Source: Candidatus Nomurabacteria bacterium RIFCSPLOWO2_12_FULL_40_42 (GTDB taxonomy: Bacteria; Patescibacteriota; Minisyncoccia; Phycocordibacterales; UBA9973). From it: a stretch of 33,651 bases of DNA. Both the position numbers and the translations under genes were made by a program. Shown here piece after piece: positions 1-7,986 of the stretch (its first letter is position 1; each line of letters begins with the position of its first letter). The notes under the pieces were generated by a model. The model was not told the DNA's origin, ran no database searches, and worked only from the letters and a program-made list of their open reading frames with translations. The stretch lies in contig MFVS01000003.1 of the NCBI GenBank assembly GCA_001786195.1, forward strand, positions 1-33,651, read 5' to 3'.

Positions 1-234
1 TGAGAAAAACGAAACTTCTGTTTCAAAAATTCAGACAGCTGAAGGTATTTAGACATGGCTGGGGAAAAGTGAGGTTTGCTTGTTTCGTAATTCAGAGTCC
101 TTTAGGTTATCCACATTTGAGTGTGAGGGGTTACAGGGATTTTTGTTGACCACCCCTAAGAATAAATGGTATTATTCTCATATAATGAAGATGTGTATGG
201 AAAAAGAAAATAGTTTAATTCGGCGGGTTTTTTC

Positions 235-255
235 CTCTCTCTCTCTCTCTCTCTC
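235..255. repeat. (CT)10 C dinucleotide tract at 5' end of the 592-aa surface protein ORF
   Basis: Read directly: cctctctctctctctctctctctcg; 10 CT units plus C. Confidence 0.95.
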
Positions 256-276
256 GTAAACGCACCAGTCTTAGTA

Positions 277-2055
277 TTGGTATTGCTTTTTGCATCTAGT
301 TTTCTCTCTCCTAATTTGGTTTTTGCTTCTGATACGAATGGCACGATTGATTCTACTTATAAATATGCTTGGGGAGAGAACATCGGCTGGATAAATTTCG
401 GCTGTGATAACTGCGATGTGAGTGTTACGGACGCGGGACTTTCTGGTTATGCTTTAAGCGAAACTGTTGGTTGGATAAATTTGGGAGATGTGGTCAATGA
501 TGGAGAAGGAAATTTATCCGGTTATGCTTGGGGCGAAAATGCGGGATGGGTAAAGTTTGATCCGACTAATGGCGGAGTAGTTATCAATTCTTCGGGAGAA
601 TTCTCGGGCTCGGCTTTGGGAGAAAACATCGGCTGGATAATTTTTGGAGGGGATTACAAGGTTAAAACCGATTGGCGGCCACAAAACGCGAGGCCTGCCT
701 GCAATAACTCGGGAGACGATGATGGCGACGGCAAAACCGATTATTCAGCAGACCCGGGATGTTCTTCACAGGACGATACAGATGAGACGGACCCGCCGAC
801 TATTACAGGTTCCGGTTCCCGAGGCAGTCGTTCCTACTACCCGCCGACTCAAAACTTAACTGCGAATATTACCGATGGACTGACTTCTGTTGTGGAATCG
901 CTCATCCCTGATTTTTTTAAGAGAACACCAGAGGTGGTTCCTACAATACAGCCAAGTCAAGAAGGATCGCTATCATTTGAAAATTCCTGGGATTATTTGG
1001 ACGCTTCTTTGGTTAGGAACTTTATTTTTGCTCCATTACCGTCGGAGCTGGCTGTCTTTATCAAGAAATATCCCGATTTGGGTAAGATCTTTACCAAGCT
1101 CGGAGTGAACACGGTTGCTGATATGGATAAGCTCAAAGGCGCGGTGGTTTCTTTACCCTCTGTTGCCAATCTCAAAGACCTTTCGCATGAAGTGGTCGTT
1201 GCTCAAGGCGGAATGGGAAAAATAGGTGTCACTTCTTCTCTTATTCTCGATGAGACTGGTAAAGTCGAGCAGAGAATTCAAACGACTTCCAACACCGCTA
1301 TAACTCTTGCCGTGAAGCCAAGTGGCCCGGTAAATTCTGTAAACGGCTATCTTATTTTTAAGGAAAGCGCCCCAAGAAAGATTGTGACAGAATTGCCTTT
1401 TAGCATGCAGATCGCTTCTGCCATCTTGGCATTTCAAGGAACTTCTTCTCCCGCGCCAAATATCCCCGATCGAGAACTTTTGGTTCAGGCTTTTTCATAT
1501 GAAGATACTAATAATGATGGAATATATACTGCAGATATTAAAACGCCAGCCGCTCCCGGCACATATGAAGTCATTACTCTTATCAATTACACAGATAAAT
1601 CTCTTGGGACAAAAGAACTGCGTCTTGTGACAGTAGTCGATCCGGAAGGGTATGTGTATTATCTAAATCCAAATGGCGATGAAGCTCGTGTTCCTAAAGC
1701 CGTTGTTTCCATTTTTAATGCTGATAATGATACTCTCTGGGATGCTCTCTCATACAACCAAACAAATCCACAGACGACTGACGCAAGCGGAAAATATTCA
1801 TTTCTGGTACCTGAAGGCCGGTATTACATCACCGCTCTAAGACAGGGATACAATTCCTACCAGAGTGATATTTTTGAAGTCCGATCTGGTTCTGGCGTTC
1901 ATTTTAATATTGAACTTCGGGGTTCAGGCTGGTTTGCCAAACTTGACTGGAAGACGACAATCCTCATTTTTATCATATTAATTCTTGCTTCATCATTTGC
2001 CGGATACGCTGTGCATGAACACATGCTCAAGAAAAAATTATTGCATCGCCCCTAA
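277..2055 (+). CDS. Putative cell-surface protein with GWINF-type repeats, CarboxypepD_reg-like domain and C-terminal TM anchor; true start probably upstream of the CT tract
   Basis: Repeats YAWGENIGWINF / YALSETVGWINL / YAWGENAGWVKF / SALGENIGWIIF; C-terminal hydrophobic helix WKTTILIFIILILASSFAGYAV followed by a basic tail; predicted start is only a TTG with no RBS. Confidence 0.75.
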   Translation: MVLLFASSFLSPNLVFASDTNGTIDSTYKYAWGENIGWINFGCDNCDVSVTDAGLSGYALSETVGWINLGDVVNDGEGNLSGYAWGENAGWVKFDPTNGGVVINSSGEFSGSALGENIGWIIFGGDYKVKTDWRPQNARPACNNSGDDDGDGKTDYSADPGCSSQDDTDETDPPTITGSGSRGSRSYYPPTQNLTANITDGLTSVVESLIPDFFKRTPEVVPTIQPSQEGSLSFENSWDYLDASLVRNFIFAPLPSELAVFIKKYPDLGKIFTKLGVNTVADMDKLKGAVVSLPSVANLKDLSHEVVVAQGGMGKIGVTSSLILDETGKVEQRIQTTSNTAITLAVKPSGPVNSVNGYLIFKESAPRKIVTELPFSMQIASAILAFQGTSSPAPNIPDRELLVQAFSYEDTNNDGIYTADIKTPAAPGTYEVITLINYTDKSLGTKELRLVTVVDPEGYVYYLNPNGDEARVPKAVVSIFNADNDTLWDALSYNQTNPQTTDASGKYSFLVPEGRYYITALRQGYNSYQSDIFEVRSGSGVHFNIELRGSGWFAKLDWKTTILIFIILILASSFAGYAVHEHMLKKKLLHRP

Positions 2056-2081
2056 TTATTATTTAAAACGTATACAAACCA

Positions 2082-2456
2082 ATGCACAACATATTTCCAA
2101 ATAAAATAGTTTCAGCGCTTATCATTTTTCTGGCAATTCTGAATATTATATTATGGTCGGCATATTCGTCGCGCGGGAGAGAGTTGAGAAAAGTGCAAGA
2201 CACGGTTGCCAATATCGAGCATAGCCGTAATATCCTTGCCTTCCAGAAGCTTTTTGTGGATAAGGTGCTGAAATCCGATGGTGTGGTTGACTATGATACT
2301 CGTCGGGAGTTGGAACAATCGGTCGGTAGAACAAATGACGATGCTGTGATATCGGCCTGGAACGCGTTTCTTTCCGCCAAGACCGAAGATGAAGGTCAGG
2401 TTAGAGTCAAGGAGCTCTTGTCGGTGTTGGCAGAGAGGGCGTATCAAGGAGAGTAG
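2082..2456 (+). CDS. Small membrane-anchored hypothetical protein
   Basis: N-terminal TM helix (IVSALIIFLAILNIILWSAY) then charged helical region; co-directional with neighbours. Confidence 0.65.
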   Translation: MHNIFPNKIVSALIIFLAILNIILWSAYSSRGRELRKVQDTVANIEHSRNILAFQKLFVDKVLKSDGVVDYDTRRELEQSVGRTNDDAVISAWNAFLSAKTEDEGQVRVKELLSVLAERAYQGE

Positions 2457-2530
2457 TCCAGCATCGCCACCACCTGCTTCAAATGAAAATAACTAAAAAA
2501 AATTAGCTTTATAAATTAAAAAATAATTTT

Positions 2531-3889
2531 ATGAAAAATAAAAAAAATTTAACGGGAATAGGAATTGTGCTAATAATCATTACAATTTTGGCTGTAGGCG
2601 GTGTGGTTTACGCTGGCACCATTACTCCGCCCTCCGGTACGCCCGCGGCGCAATTTTACACTCTTTCGGAAATCTATAATTTTATAACCAGCAACACGAC
2701 AGCAACTGAAGGCGGTCATGGTTTTACTTTCTCGGATAGCTTGGAGGGTACCGGTCGCACCTTAACCGAAATTTACAGCTCCTTGGCCAGTTTGATTTCC
2801 GCCGACAAGGTTAAATCGGGCACGACTTATCTCAATGTCGCTGGCTCTCTCGTTCCCAACGGCGGTACAGCCACAGCCGCCGGACTTTTCAACGGACTGA
2901 CCGCCCATCTCACAGGTGACTGGGACTTGGACACCGGCACACTTGATCTCGCCTGCAACACCGCCACTTTTGACGGCGCGGGGAATCTCGTTGCTACATC
3001 ATATGATGGCTCCGGTGACGGCACAAACAGATTTTGCATGACAGCGAGCGGAGATGCCGTTGCTGGGGATTTATTGACGGGTCTCGTTGCATGGGTGGAT
3101 GGAATTGCTTTGACTGGTACAATGCCTGACAAAGAAGGAGACAGTGCTTCCACCGCCCAATCAGCGGCAGGCGGAGTGAATTATTTTACCGCGCCGACAG
3201 GTTTTTATGATGGAGATGACAGAGTTTCTGCCACAGACGCAGAGGTAGCTACCTTGGACGCGGACGTTGCCGCCGCCAATATACTCTCTGGTACGACTAT
3301 ATTTGGGGTGGCGGGGAGTGCATCCTCCGGAGTCTCTCTCGCTAATATGTACAACGGTACAAGCGGAGCATTCACTGGTGGCTCCCAGGCGAATGGCGGA
3401 GCAGACGACTACAATAACGGCGGAGCAGCCGCGTCCGGCAGGTACACTGGCACATGGACCGCTTGCAATGCGGGCAATAGCTATTGCGGCACAAGCGACA
3501 GTGGTGCCGATGCCAAAGATGATTCAACCGGACTCATCTGGAGCCTACCATGTAACGGTTCAGGCTGCGCTACTTTTTCCGATTCATCTGTCCTAACATA
3601 CAGCTGGGATGGTACTACCGATGCCGACAATAACTCACGGACAGCAAGTCAGCTCTGCTCCGATCATGCTGGTTGGTCTCTCCCTCACCAGAAACAGCTA
3701 ATGCAAGCCTACATTGACGGTTCATATGGAAACCTAGAGACTGCGGGCGTCTTCCGCTACCACTGGTCTGCGTCTACGGTGTCTTACACTGCCACGTCCG
3801 CCTGGGCCACCTATTTGTCCGCTGGCTACACGTCCAGCACCAATAAGACCAATAGCAACTACGTTCGTTGCGTCCGTCTGGCCCCCTAA
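2531..3889 (+). CDS. DGR target (variable) protein: secreted/anchored protein with C-terminal DUF1566/FGE-sulfatase-like C-type-lectin fold
   Basis: N-terminal hydrophobic signal; C-terminus DSTGLIWSLPC...GWSLPHQKQLMQAYIDGSY...HWSAST...NYVRCVRL typical of DUF1566/Lcl_C; 3' end is a near-copy of a downstream template repeat. Confidence 0.9.
   Translation: MKNKKNLTGIGIVLIIITILAVGGVVYAGTITPPSGTPAAQFYTLSEIYNFITSNTTATEGGHGFTFSDSLEGTGRTLTEIYSSLASLISADKVKSGTTYLNVAGSLVPNGGTATAAGLFNGLTAHLTGDWDLDTGTLDLACNTATFDGAGNLVATSYDGSGDGTNRFCMTASGDAVAGDLLTGLVAWVDGIALTGTMPDKEGDSASTAQSAAGGVNYFTAPTGFYDGDDRVSATDAEVATLDADVAAANILSGTTIFGVAGSASSGVSLANMYNGTSGAFTGGSQANGGADDYNNGGAAASGRYTGTWTACNAGNSYCGTSDSGADAKDDSTGLIWSLPCNGSGCATFSDSSVLTYSWDGTTDADNNSRTASQLCSDHAGWSLPHQKQLMQAYIDGSYGNLETAGVFRYHWSASTVSYTATSAWATYLSAGYTSSTNKTNSNYVRCVRLAP
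3744..3881 (+). repeat. DGR variable repeat (VR)
   Basis: 138 bp, gap-free alignment to 4507-4644 with 18 differences, all at TR adenines; stop codon TAA at 3887-3889. Confidence 0.95.
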
Positions 3890-3962
3890 ATTTGGTGATT
3901 TGAGTATTTGGATTATTTGATTATTTTAAATTTTTTCAAAAATTTTTAGCAAAATAACAAAT

Positions 3963-4325
3963 ATGGCTCAATATAATCATCTGCCAATTTTCCAGTCGGT
4001 ATATAAAATTACTTTGGAAATCCATCAAGCCACGCGGCAGTTTGGCAGGGAGCATAAATATACCCTGGGTCAAAAGCTGAAAGAAACTGTTTCCGACTTG
4101 CTGGACTTGATAGTGACAGCGAATTCAAAAGAAGATAAAACAGAAACTCTAGAAGAAGCTAGGTCGGCCTTGGAGAGGTTCAGAATTCACTTGCGTCTCG
4201 CGTCGGATTTGAAAATATTGGGGCTTGGCAGATACGAGCAATTCAATCGCACGCTGGAAGAAGTTTCCAAACAGCTTTCCGGCTGGCTGGAGTGGTCTAA
4301 AAAGAAGGGCGGAAAAGTTCTTTGA
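3963..4325 (+). CDS. avd: DGR accessory variability determinant (Avd-like four-helix-bundle protein)
   Basis: 120 aa, all-helical; YKITLEIHQATRQFGREHKYTLGQKLKETVSDLLDLI... resembles the Avd/four-helix-bundle family; lies between VR and TR. Confidence 0.85.
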   Translation: MAQYNHLPIFQSVYKITLEIHQATRQFGREHKYTLGQKLKETVSDLLDLIVTANSKEDKTETLEEARSALERFRIHLRLASDLKILGLGRYEQFNRTLEEVSKQLSGWLEWSKKKGGKVL

Positions 4326-4664
4326 AAAATAAAATATGGAGAGGTTCGAGAGAGCCGGAATCTTGATGCTTGCGGGCATCGGGAGTGAGCTTCATTGCGG
4401 TCCTGTCCGGTTATTTTACAGGTAACCATTTACTGTCAGAGATTTGTACTTTGTTTCGGCAAAGATCGGGTCTCGGAGAATCGAGGAGTGGCAGGACATA
4501 AAGCATCGGGCGTCAACCGCAACCACTGGTCTGCGTCTACGGTGTCTAACAATACCACGAACGCCTGGAACACCAATTTGTCCAATGGCAACACGAACAA
4601 CAACAATAAGACCAATAGCAACTACGTTCGTTGCGTCCGTCTGGGAATGGGGAGTATCATCCCC
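4326..4664 (+). ncRNA. Putative TR-containing DGR RNA with structured 5' leader
   Basis: Non-coding interval between avd and RT containing the TR; hairpins GATGC/GCATC (4365-4380), CCTGT/ACAGG (4402-4422) and GGGGA/TCCCC (4649-4664). Boundaries approximate. Confidence 0.55.
4507..4644 (+). repeat. DGR template repeat (TR), rich in AAC/AAT codons relative to VR
   Basis: cgggcgtcaaccgcaaccactgg...cgttgcgtccgtctgg; in VR frame reads GVNRNHWSASTVSNNTTNAWNTNLSNGNTNNNNKTNSNYVRCVRL. Confidence 0.95.
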
Positions 4665-5937
4665 CGGCTCTCCCGACCCTTTCCAAAAAATCCGTTTTTA
4701 TTTGCAGACACTCCAGTGTGTCGTCTTTGGGCTCAATCCAGTCTTTCAGTTTGCCGAAGCGATTTTGCCACAGATGTGTTCGTAATCTGAAAGTGTCAGC
4801 GTGTTGGAAATGTCCGAAATATGCGTTCGTGGTCGCTAGCATTTTTTCAATTGTTTCAAGTGGCGGGTCTTTGACGAAAGGCGACAGTAAAAGCTGTCCA
4901 TTTGCGGTCGCGCAAAAATATTTCTCCAGCATTTGGTTCATTTGAAAAAGTTTCTTTTTCAGGGTTTTGACAATCCGTCGGCGGATCAGAATGTGATTTG
5001 GTTTTACAATATAGCCCAGCCAGTCTATGCCTGCATCAGTCGCCTCTAGAATTTGCTTTTTAGGATTGAGTTCCAGTTGTAGGTGTTCTTTGAGAAACAA
5101 AATTATTGCGCTCCGCCATTCTTCCAGTTGTTTTTGGCTGTCGGAGATAAGCATGAAGTCGTCAACATACCGCAGATAATATTTGGCTTTCAATTTGTGT
5201 TTTACAAACTGGTCAAGCTTGTTTAAGTACACATTAGCGAAAAACTGCGAAGTTAGGTTGCCTATGGGCAGACCTTGAGTTTCGGGGACATGGAAAAGGG
5301 ATTTATACGGGGGAATTTTTTTAAACAACAGCCTGTTTCCCTTGCTAACAAATTTTTTAATCGGATCATTGAAAATGATTATTCTTGTGAGCCACAGCAA
5401 TTCCGGATTTTTTATTTTCTTTGAGATGAGGTCAAAAAGGGTTTGTTTGTGGAGGCTCATAAAAAACGCCTTGATATCCAAATGCAGAAAATATGCTTTT
5501 CTGTGATAGTTTTTAGTAATTTTTCGCAAATACAGCCGCAGATATTTTAGAGATTCATGGATGCCCTTGTCTTTTCGACAAGCATATGAATGGTCAATGA
5601 AAATTGGCTCAAAAACCGGTTCTAGAAAATTGTACAGCAGATGATGCACCACCCGGTCGCGAAAAGTGGCGGCGAAAATCTCGCGTAAAGACGGCTCCTT
5701 CACTACAAAACAAATGGAGCGACCGAGCTTGTAATTGTGATCTTGTAATTCTTCTTCCAGTTTCAGCAATTCTGATTCATAATTTACTTCAAATTCCGCC
5801 GCGTGGTATGTGTTTCTTTTATGTCGGCGGCAACTGATATACGCTTTATAGAGATTTTGAAAGTTGAAGATTTTAGCGGCAGCATCCCCCCCCTCTCTCT
5901 CTCGATGCCACGCCGAAATGTTTATTTCAGAGTTCAT
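4657..5937 (-). CDS. DGR-type reverse transcriptase
   Basis: 426 aa; FRDRVVHHLLYNFLEPVFE, HLDIKAFFMS, QGLPIGNLTSQFFANVYLNKLDQFVKH, YYLRYVDDFMLIS, WLGYIV motifs; adjacent TR/VR pair. Confidence 0.95.
   Translation of the reverse strand: MNSEINISAWHREREGGDAAAKIFNFQNLYKAYISCRRHKRNTYHAAEFEVNYESELLKLEEELQDHNYKLGRSICFVVKEPSLREIFAATFRDRVVHHLLYNFLEPVFEPIFIDHSYACRKDKGIHESLKYLRLYLRKITKNYHRKAYFLHLDIKAFFMSLHKQTLFDLISKKIKNPELLWLTRIIIFNDPIKKFVSKGNRLLFKKIPPYKSLFHVPETQGLPIGNLTSQFFANVYLNKLDQFVKHKLKAKYYLRYVDDFMLISDSQKQLEEWRSAIILFLKEHLQLELNPKKQILEATDAGIDWLGYIVKPNHILIRRRIVKTLKKKLFQMNQMLEKYFCATANGQLLLSPFVKDPPLETIEKMLATTNAYFGHFQHADTFRLRTHLWQNRFGKLKDWIEPKDDTLECLQIKTDFLERVGRAGG
5886..5903. repeat. C8(TC)5 tract (G8 and (GA)5 on the RT coding strand) near the RT start
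   Basis: ccccccccTCTCTCTCTC read directly; encodes HREREGGD between the start Met and the RT domain. Confidence 0.9.
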
Positions 5938-6070
5938 ATTGTCATATTATATATCAAGCGCAATTGTATTTGCGCCTCGGGCATTTCCGCTAGGGTGGTC
6001 ACGGCTAAAGGACGAGCGCCTATGTGGTATGAAATGGAGAATCGAAAGCGGAAGCGACACGATAAACTAG

Positions 6071-6631
6071 GGACATGAAAATGAGGAGTTTAAAGACCCG
6101 TTTGCATTGAAAGCATTACGATTTTGGAGAAATGCTAAACCAAAATGCGATCCGTATCTCTTCAAGACCATGAAAAGAAAAGTCAGAAGACTTTTGGATA
6201 TTCATTACAAAGTCACTGATCTTGAAAAAGATATGACAGAACTTCTGAAAGACAACTACACCATTCAGACTATTTCCGGTTGCGGTGTGGTTCTCGCCTC
6301 CACTATCATCGGAGAAATTAGAGACATCAATCGGTTCACTTCTCCCGGAGCGTTGTCTAAATACGCCGGTTGTTCTCCAAGAGAACGCTCCAGTGGCAAG
6401 AAAACTCGTCATGTTAAATCACGAAGTGGCAACCGACGACTGAACTGTGCTTTTCACAGAATGGCACTCTCGCAGATATCACGCATGGGCAACGAAAAAG
6501 CAAGAACATATTTCAGAAGAAAGATATCTGAAGGCAAATCAAAGAGCCAAGCTCTCGTTTGTCTCCGTAGACAGATGGTAAACATTGTCTGGATGATGAT
6601 GAAACACAAAACGGTCTACCGAAATGCTTGA
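6071..6631 (+). pseudogene. IS110-family transposase remnant (C-terminal Transposase_20 part only)
   Basis: IQTISGCGVVLASTIIGEIRDINRFTSPGALSKYAGCSPRERSSGKKT...GNRRLNCAFHRMALSQ; N-terminal DEDD domain absent; frame closed by TAG at 6068-6070. Confidence 0.8.
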
Positions 6632-7115
6632 CTTTTCCTCATAGCGGATCTTCCTGCGGGCAGAATTCCGAATCTCGCCGAATTTCAAAAAACATTCAGC
6701 CGAGGAAAAGTGTGAGAAGCGAAGCTTCGCAAGGCCGGAGCGCGACGGCGCGAGGCAGGGTCGAGAGATTTTTCAGCAGAAAAATACTCGTGACATCCAT
6801 ATCCCCAAAACTTTTGTTTCCATTTTCCGAGTCCATTGAATTAGCACATTGGCGGTAGTTTAAGAAAACACTAGCCGAGGTTTTGCGAAATCTTTACCCG
6901 TCCTCTGGCGTGGCTTTTCCCCAAGAATCTTTGTTTTCGCAAAACCGAGTCCGCATTTACATTTAATGCTTCTGTCGAATTTTTAATAAAATAATAAAAT
7001 AGGTTCGAGCTTCGTTTAATAACCCCGCCAGTATCGGTATACTAATTTGTGGGACAAGGTTAATACTTATGCTTTTTTTTCTTGATTTTTTTTTAAAAAG
7101 CATTACAATGTTTAG

Positions 7116-7205
7116 ATGGATCTCGTTAGAAGCCGCGGTCGCAATTTAATAAATATGATTAAGTTTGGTTACGGTTTTTTGACCGCGATCGGCTTCTAAT
7201 GGGAT
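7116..7205. repeat. Inverted-repeat element A (ATCtCGTTAGAAGCCG...CGGCTTCTAATGGGAT), right end overlapping start codon
   Basis: Left end 31/34 identical to 18435-18468; right arm gaccgcgatcggcttctaatgggAT ends within the ATG at 7204. Confidence 0.8.
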
Positions 7206-7806
7206 GGAAATTCTGGGGAAAATACTAGGCAACGGCGCGCGAGTCAAAATTATGAGACTTTTTTTGCAAAACCGCGGCAAGGGATTTAAAAGCAAGGATG
7301 TAGCGAAGCGTAGCCGGGTCAGTTTCGATATTATTCGTCGCGAACTGCGATTGCTGTCTTCTGTTAATTTTATAAAAAAGCGCTCCAAGACCTCACTGGA
7401 ATGGTATTTTAATTCTCTTTTTAAATACGGAGAAGAATTTGAGGATCTCTTGGTCAGATCCGACACTCTAACCAAAGAAGCAATTTTAAATAATTTCAAA
7501 AAAATTGGACAAGTCAAAATGCTCTTGGTTGCCGGGGTATTCATAAAAAATGACGATTCCCGGGTGGATCTGTTAATTGTCGGGGATAGTTTAAAGCGCT
7601 CGGGGATCGAAAAAGGGATTCGCCGACTAGAAGCCGAAATTGGCACGGAGCTTGTTTACGCGGTTTTCAATACCAAAGAATTTACCTACCGACTAAGTAT
7701 GTATGACAAGCTGGTCCGGGATATTTTGGACTTTCCGCACGAGGTGCTTTTCCAAGGAAAAGGCTTTTTGGAGTTATCTCATACACTTACCTTAAACAAG
7801 TTTTAA
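7204..7806 (+). CDS. HTH transcriptional regulator with nucleotidyltransferase-like C-terminal region
   Basis: N-terminal winged-helix pattern (NGARVKIMRLFLQN...SKDVAKRSRVSFDIIRRELRLLSSVNFIKKR). Confidence 0.65.
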   Translation: MEILGKILGNGARVKIMRLFLQNRGKGFKSKDVAKRSRVSFDIIRRELRLLSSVNFIKKRSKTSLEWYFNSLFKYGEEFEDLLVRSDTLTKEAILNNFKKIGQVKMLLVAGVFIKNDDSRVDLLIVGDSLKRSGIEKGIRRLEAEIGTELVYAVFNTKEFTYRLSMYDKLVRDILDFPHEVLFQGKGFLELSHTLTLNKF

Positions 7807-7950
7807 AAAACGTTTCTTGGGAGTATTGGGGTGGTGGTGTGTGAGTTATCCACACAGGCTTTTAAAAGGGGTTGTTATTTGGTATAATCGAGTTAGAACT
7901 TTAATAAGGTCGAAACTTGGTAAAGTGTTTTTGGTCTATTATTAATAATT

Positions 7951-7980
7951 TCAGCCATAGGCTGATCCGCCTCAGGCGGA
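7951..7980. repeat. Two abutting perfect hairpins upstream of the MscS-like gene
   Basis: TCAGCC-ata-GGCTGA immediately followed by TCCGCC-tca-GGCGGA. Confidence 0.85.
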
Positions 7981-7986
7981 AATTTT

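Noticed and set aside
107-115. Replication origin at the window start based on a DnaA-box-like site
   Set aside because: Only one box in the local region, no box cluster and no dnaA/dnaN nearby.
4436-4785. Other short ORFs over the TR (4436-4621 -, 4444-4785 +)
   Set aside because: Low-complexity translations (TNNNNKT / LLLVLLLLF) of the A-rich TR; spurious.
4395-4790. ORF 4395-4790 (+, 131 aa) spanning the TR
   Set aside because: It is the TR read through in the VR frame; no RBS, lies in the non-coding TR region and overlaps the RT 3' end. Not a real gene.
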